The notes under the pieces: model-generated
The model's database searches: none
Told to the model about the DNA's origin: nothing
Seen by the model: only the letters and a program-made list of their open reading frames with translations
In this document: in pieces, positions 5,431-6,125 of the stretch
How positions within the stretch are numbered: position 1 is the stretch's first letter
Layout of the letters: the number at the start of each line of letters is the position of its first letter
Program-made: the position numbers and the translations under genes
From: an uncultured bacterium
Lineage (GTDB): Bacteria; Planctomycetota; Phycisphaerae; Phycisphaerales; UBA1924
DNA: 6,125 bases
Direction of reading: 5' to 3'
Assembly (NCBI GenBank): GCA_938003595.1
Contig: CALKYH010000223.1
Location: 1-6,125, forward strand

Positions 5431-6125
5431 TCGGCCTTCCTGACCTCGTGGAGCGTGACATCGACGATGATGGTCTCGTTCGGGCCGAGGTTCGGGGGCA
5501 GGCCCAGTTCGCCGAACGCCAGCGCCGGCGGGATGGCGACGCGCCAATGGCTGCCGGCGGGCATCATCTTGAGAAACTCCTGCACGCCGGGCACGGTCTC
5601 GCGGAGGACGACCGGCTCCATCGCGCCGGTGGCGAAGTCGAAGCCGTCCATCCGCGTGGCGCGGAAGGAGGCGACCACAAGGCTGTCGTCGGTCGGCTTC
5701 TCGCCGGATCCGTCGGTCACCTTCTGGATCTGCAGGCCGCTGGGCGTCGTGATGATGCCGGGCTCCTTGGCGATGATGTCGCGGAGCGTCTGGCTCTTCT
5801 TGAGGTTGCTCTCGGCCAGCGCCTTGAACGCCGGATCGTTCTGCAGTCGCTCCGCGGCCTCGAGGCGACGCAGCTCTTCCTCGACCATCCGCATCAGGTG
5901 CGCGCGCCGCTTCTCGTCGAGGCGGGGCGACTCCTCCTTCAGCGCGGCGGCGAAGCCCTTGAGGATCTCTTCGTTGTTCACGGTCACGCCGTCGGCCCGG
6001 AGGCGCGCGAGCGCGTCCTCGCCGAGCATGTGGCCGATGGCGTACGACACATCGTCCACCGGGAGGTCGCGCGAGGGCTGCCCGACGGCGAGCCCGGCGC
6101 CCAGGAACATGGCGAGCGCGGCCAG
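5427..6125 (-). CDS. Exported FKBP-type peptidyl-prolyl isomerase homologue (5' end outside window)
   Basis: About 232 codons are visible. The first, reading LAALAMFLGAGLAVGQ, look like the hydrophobic core and end of a signal peptide, so the true start lies beyond the right edge and the internal ATG at 6110 is probably not it. An FkpA/Mip-like helical dimerisation domain follows (VSYAIGHMLGEDALARL, then a charged helix), then a linker and the FKBP domain from TTPSGLQIQKVTDGSG to the C-terminus. The domain keeps the typical MPAGSHWRVAIPPALAFGE and LGPNETIIVDV segments. Several pocket residues differ from FKBP12: Tyr26 is Phe, Trp59 is Val, Tyr82 is Phe and Phe99 is Val. A folding helper outside the inner membrane is likely, with reduced or changed activity possible. 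It is translationally coupled to the Tyr/Gly-rich gene. Confidence 0.9.
   Translation of the reverse strand: MAALAMFLGAGLAVGQPSRDLPVDDVSYAIGHMLGEDALARLRADGVTVNNEEILKGFAAALKEESPRLDEKRRAHLMRMVEEELRRLEAAERLQNDPAFKALAESNLKKSQTLRDIIAKEPGIITTPSGLQIQKVTDGSGEKPTDDSLVVASFRATRMDGFDFATGAMEPVVLRETVPGVQEFLKMMPAGSHWRVAIPPALAFGELGLPPNLGPNETIIVDVTLHEVRKAE

Noticed and set aside
5427..6110. Taking the ATG at 6110 as the FKBP start
   Set aside because: The frame is open to the window edge and the five upstream codons (LAALA) extend the signal-peptide hydrophobic core, so the start is most likely outside the window.

Overview
This is a GC-rich, gene-dense chromosomal window with housekeeping genes and no sign of phage, plasmid, insertion sequence or CRISPR. 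The gene content suggests a bacterium of the Planctomycetota, possibly Phycisphaerae-like. That placement is an inference from the high GC, the mix of clear and missing Shine-Dalgarno sequences, a stand-alone CoaC next to rpoZ, a DUF3553-like protein and general protein style. Nothing in the window proves it.

Left part (1-2513), all on the minus strand and reading right to left: rpoZ (RNA polymerase omega), coaC (phosphopantothenoylcysteine decarboxylase, GTG start), a six-helix membrane protein of 400 residues, a 108-residue protein of unknown function, and the first 21 codons of a probable glycosyltransferase/glycogen-synthase-like enzyme that runs off the left edge. The gaps are 7, 64, -4 (ATGA overlap) and 3 bases, so this looks like one operon joining a core transcription/CoA pair to an envelope or carbohydrate module.

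Middle part (2514-4036), plus strand: a 227-base divergent intergenic region, then a DUF3553-like protein with a helical C-terminal extension. Next come a 217-base spacer and a 95-residue predicted coiled-coil protein whose ribosome binding site can pair with an upstream complement. A very strong intrinsic terminator (16-bp stem, 7 T) follows.

Right part (4037-6125): a 2'-5' RNA ligase family protein (ThpR) starts only 17 bases after that terminator's T-run. It is followed by tRNA-Ser(GCT), with a plausible promoter just upstream. Converging on the tRNA from the right edge is a two-gene minus-strand unit: an exported FKBP-type peptidyl-prolyl isomerase homologue (5' end outside the window) overlapping by ATGA a 211-residue Tyr/Gly-rich membrane-anchored or exported protein of unknown function.

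I see no clearly new multi-gene system. The points most worth following are the two RNA structures at ribosome binding sites, the terminator placed against thpR, the altered active-site residues of the FKBP domain, the unusual CoaC clamp motif, and the translationally coupled unknown genes.
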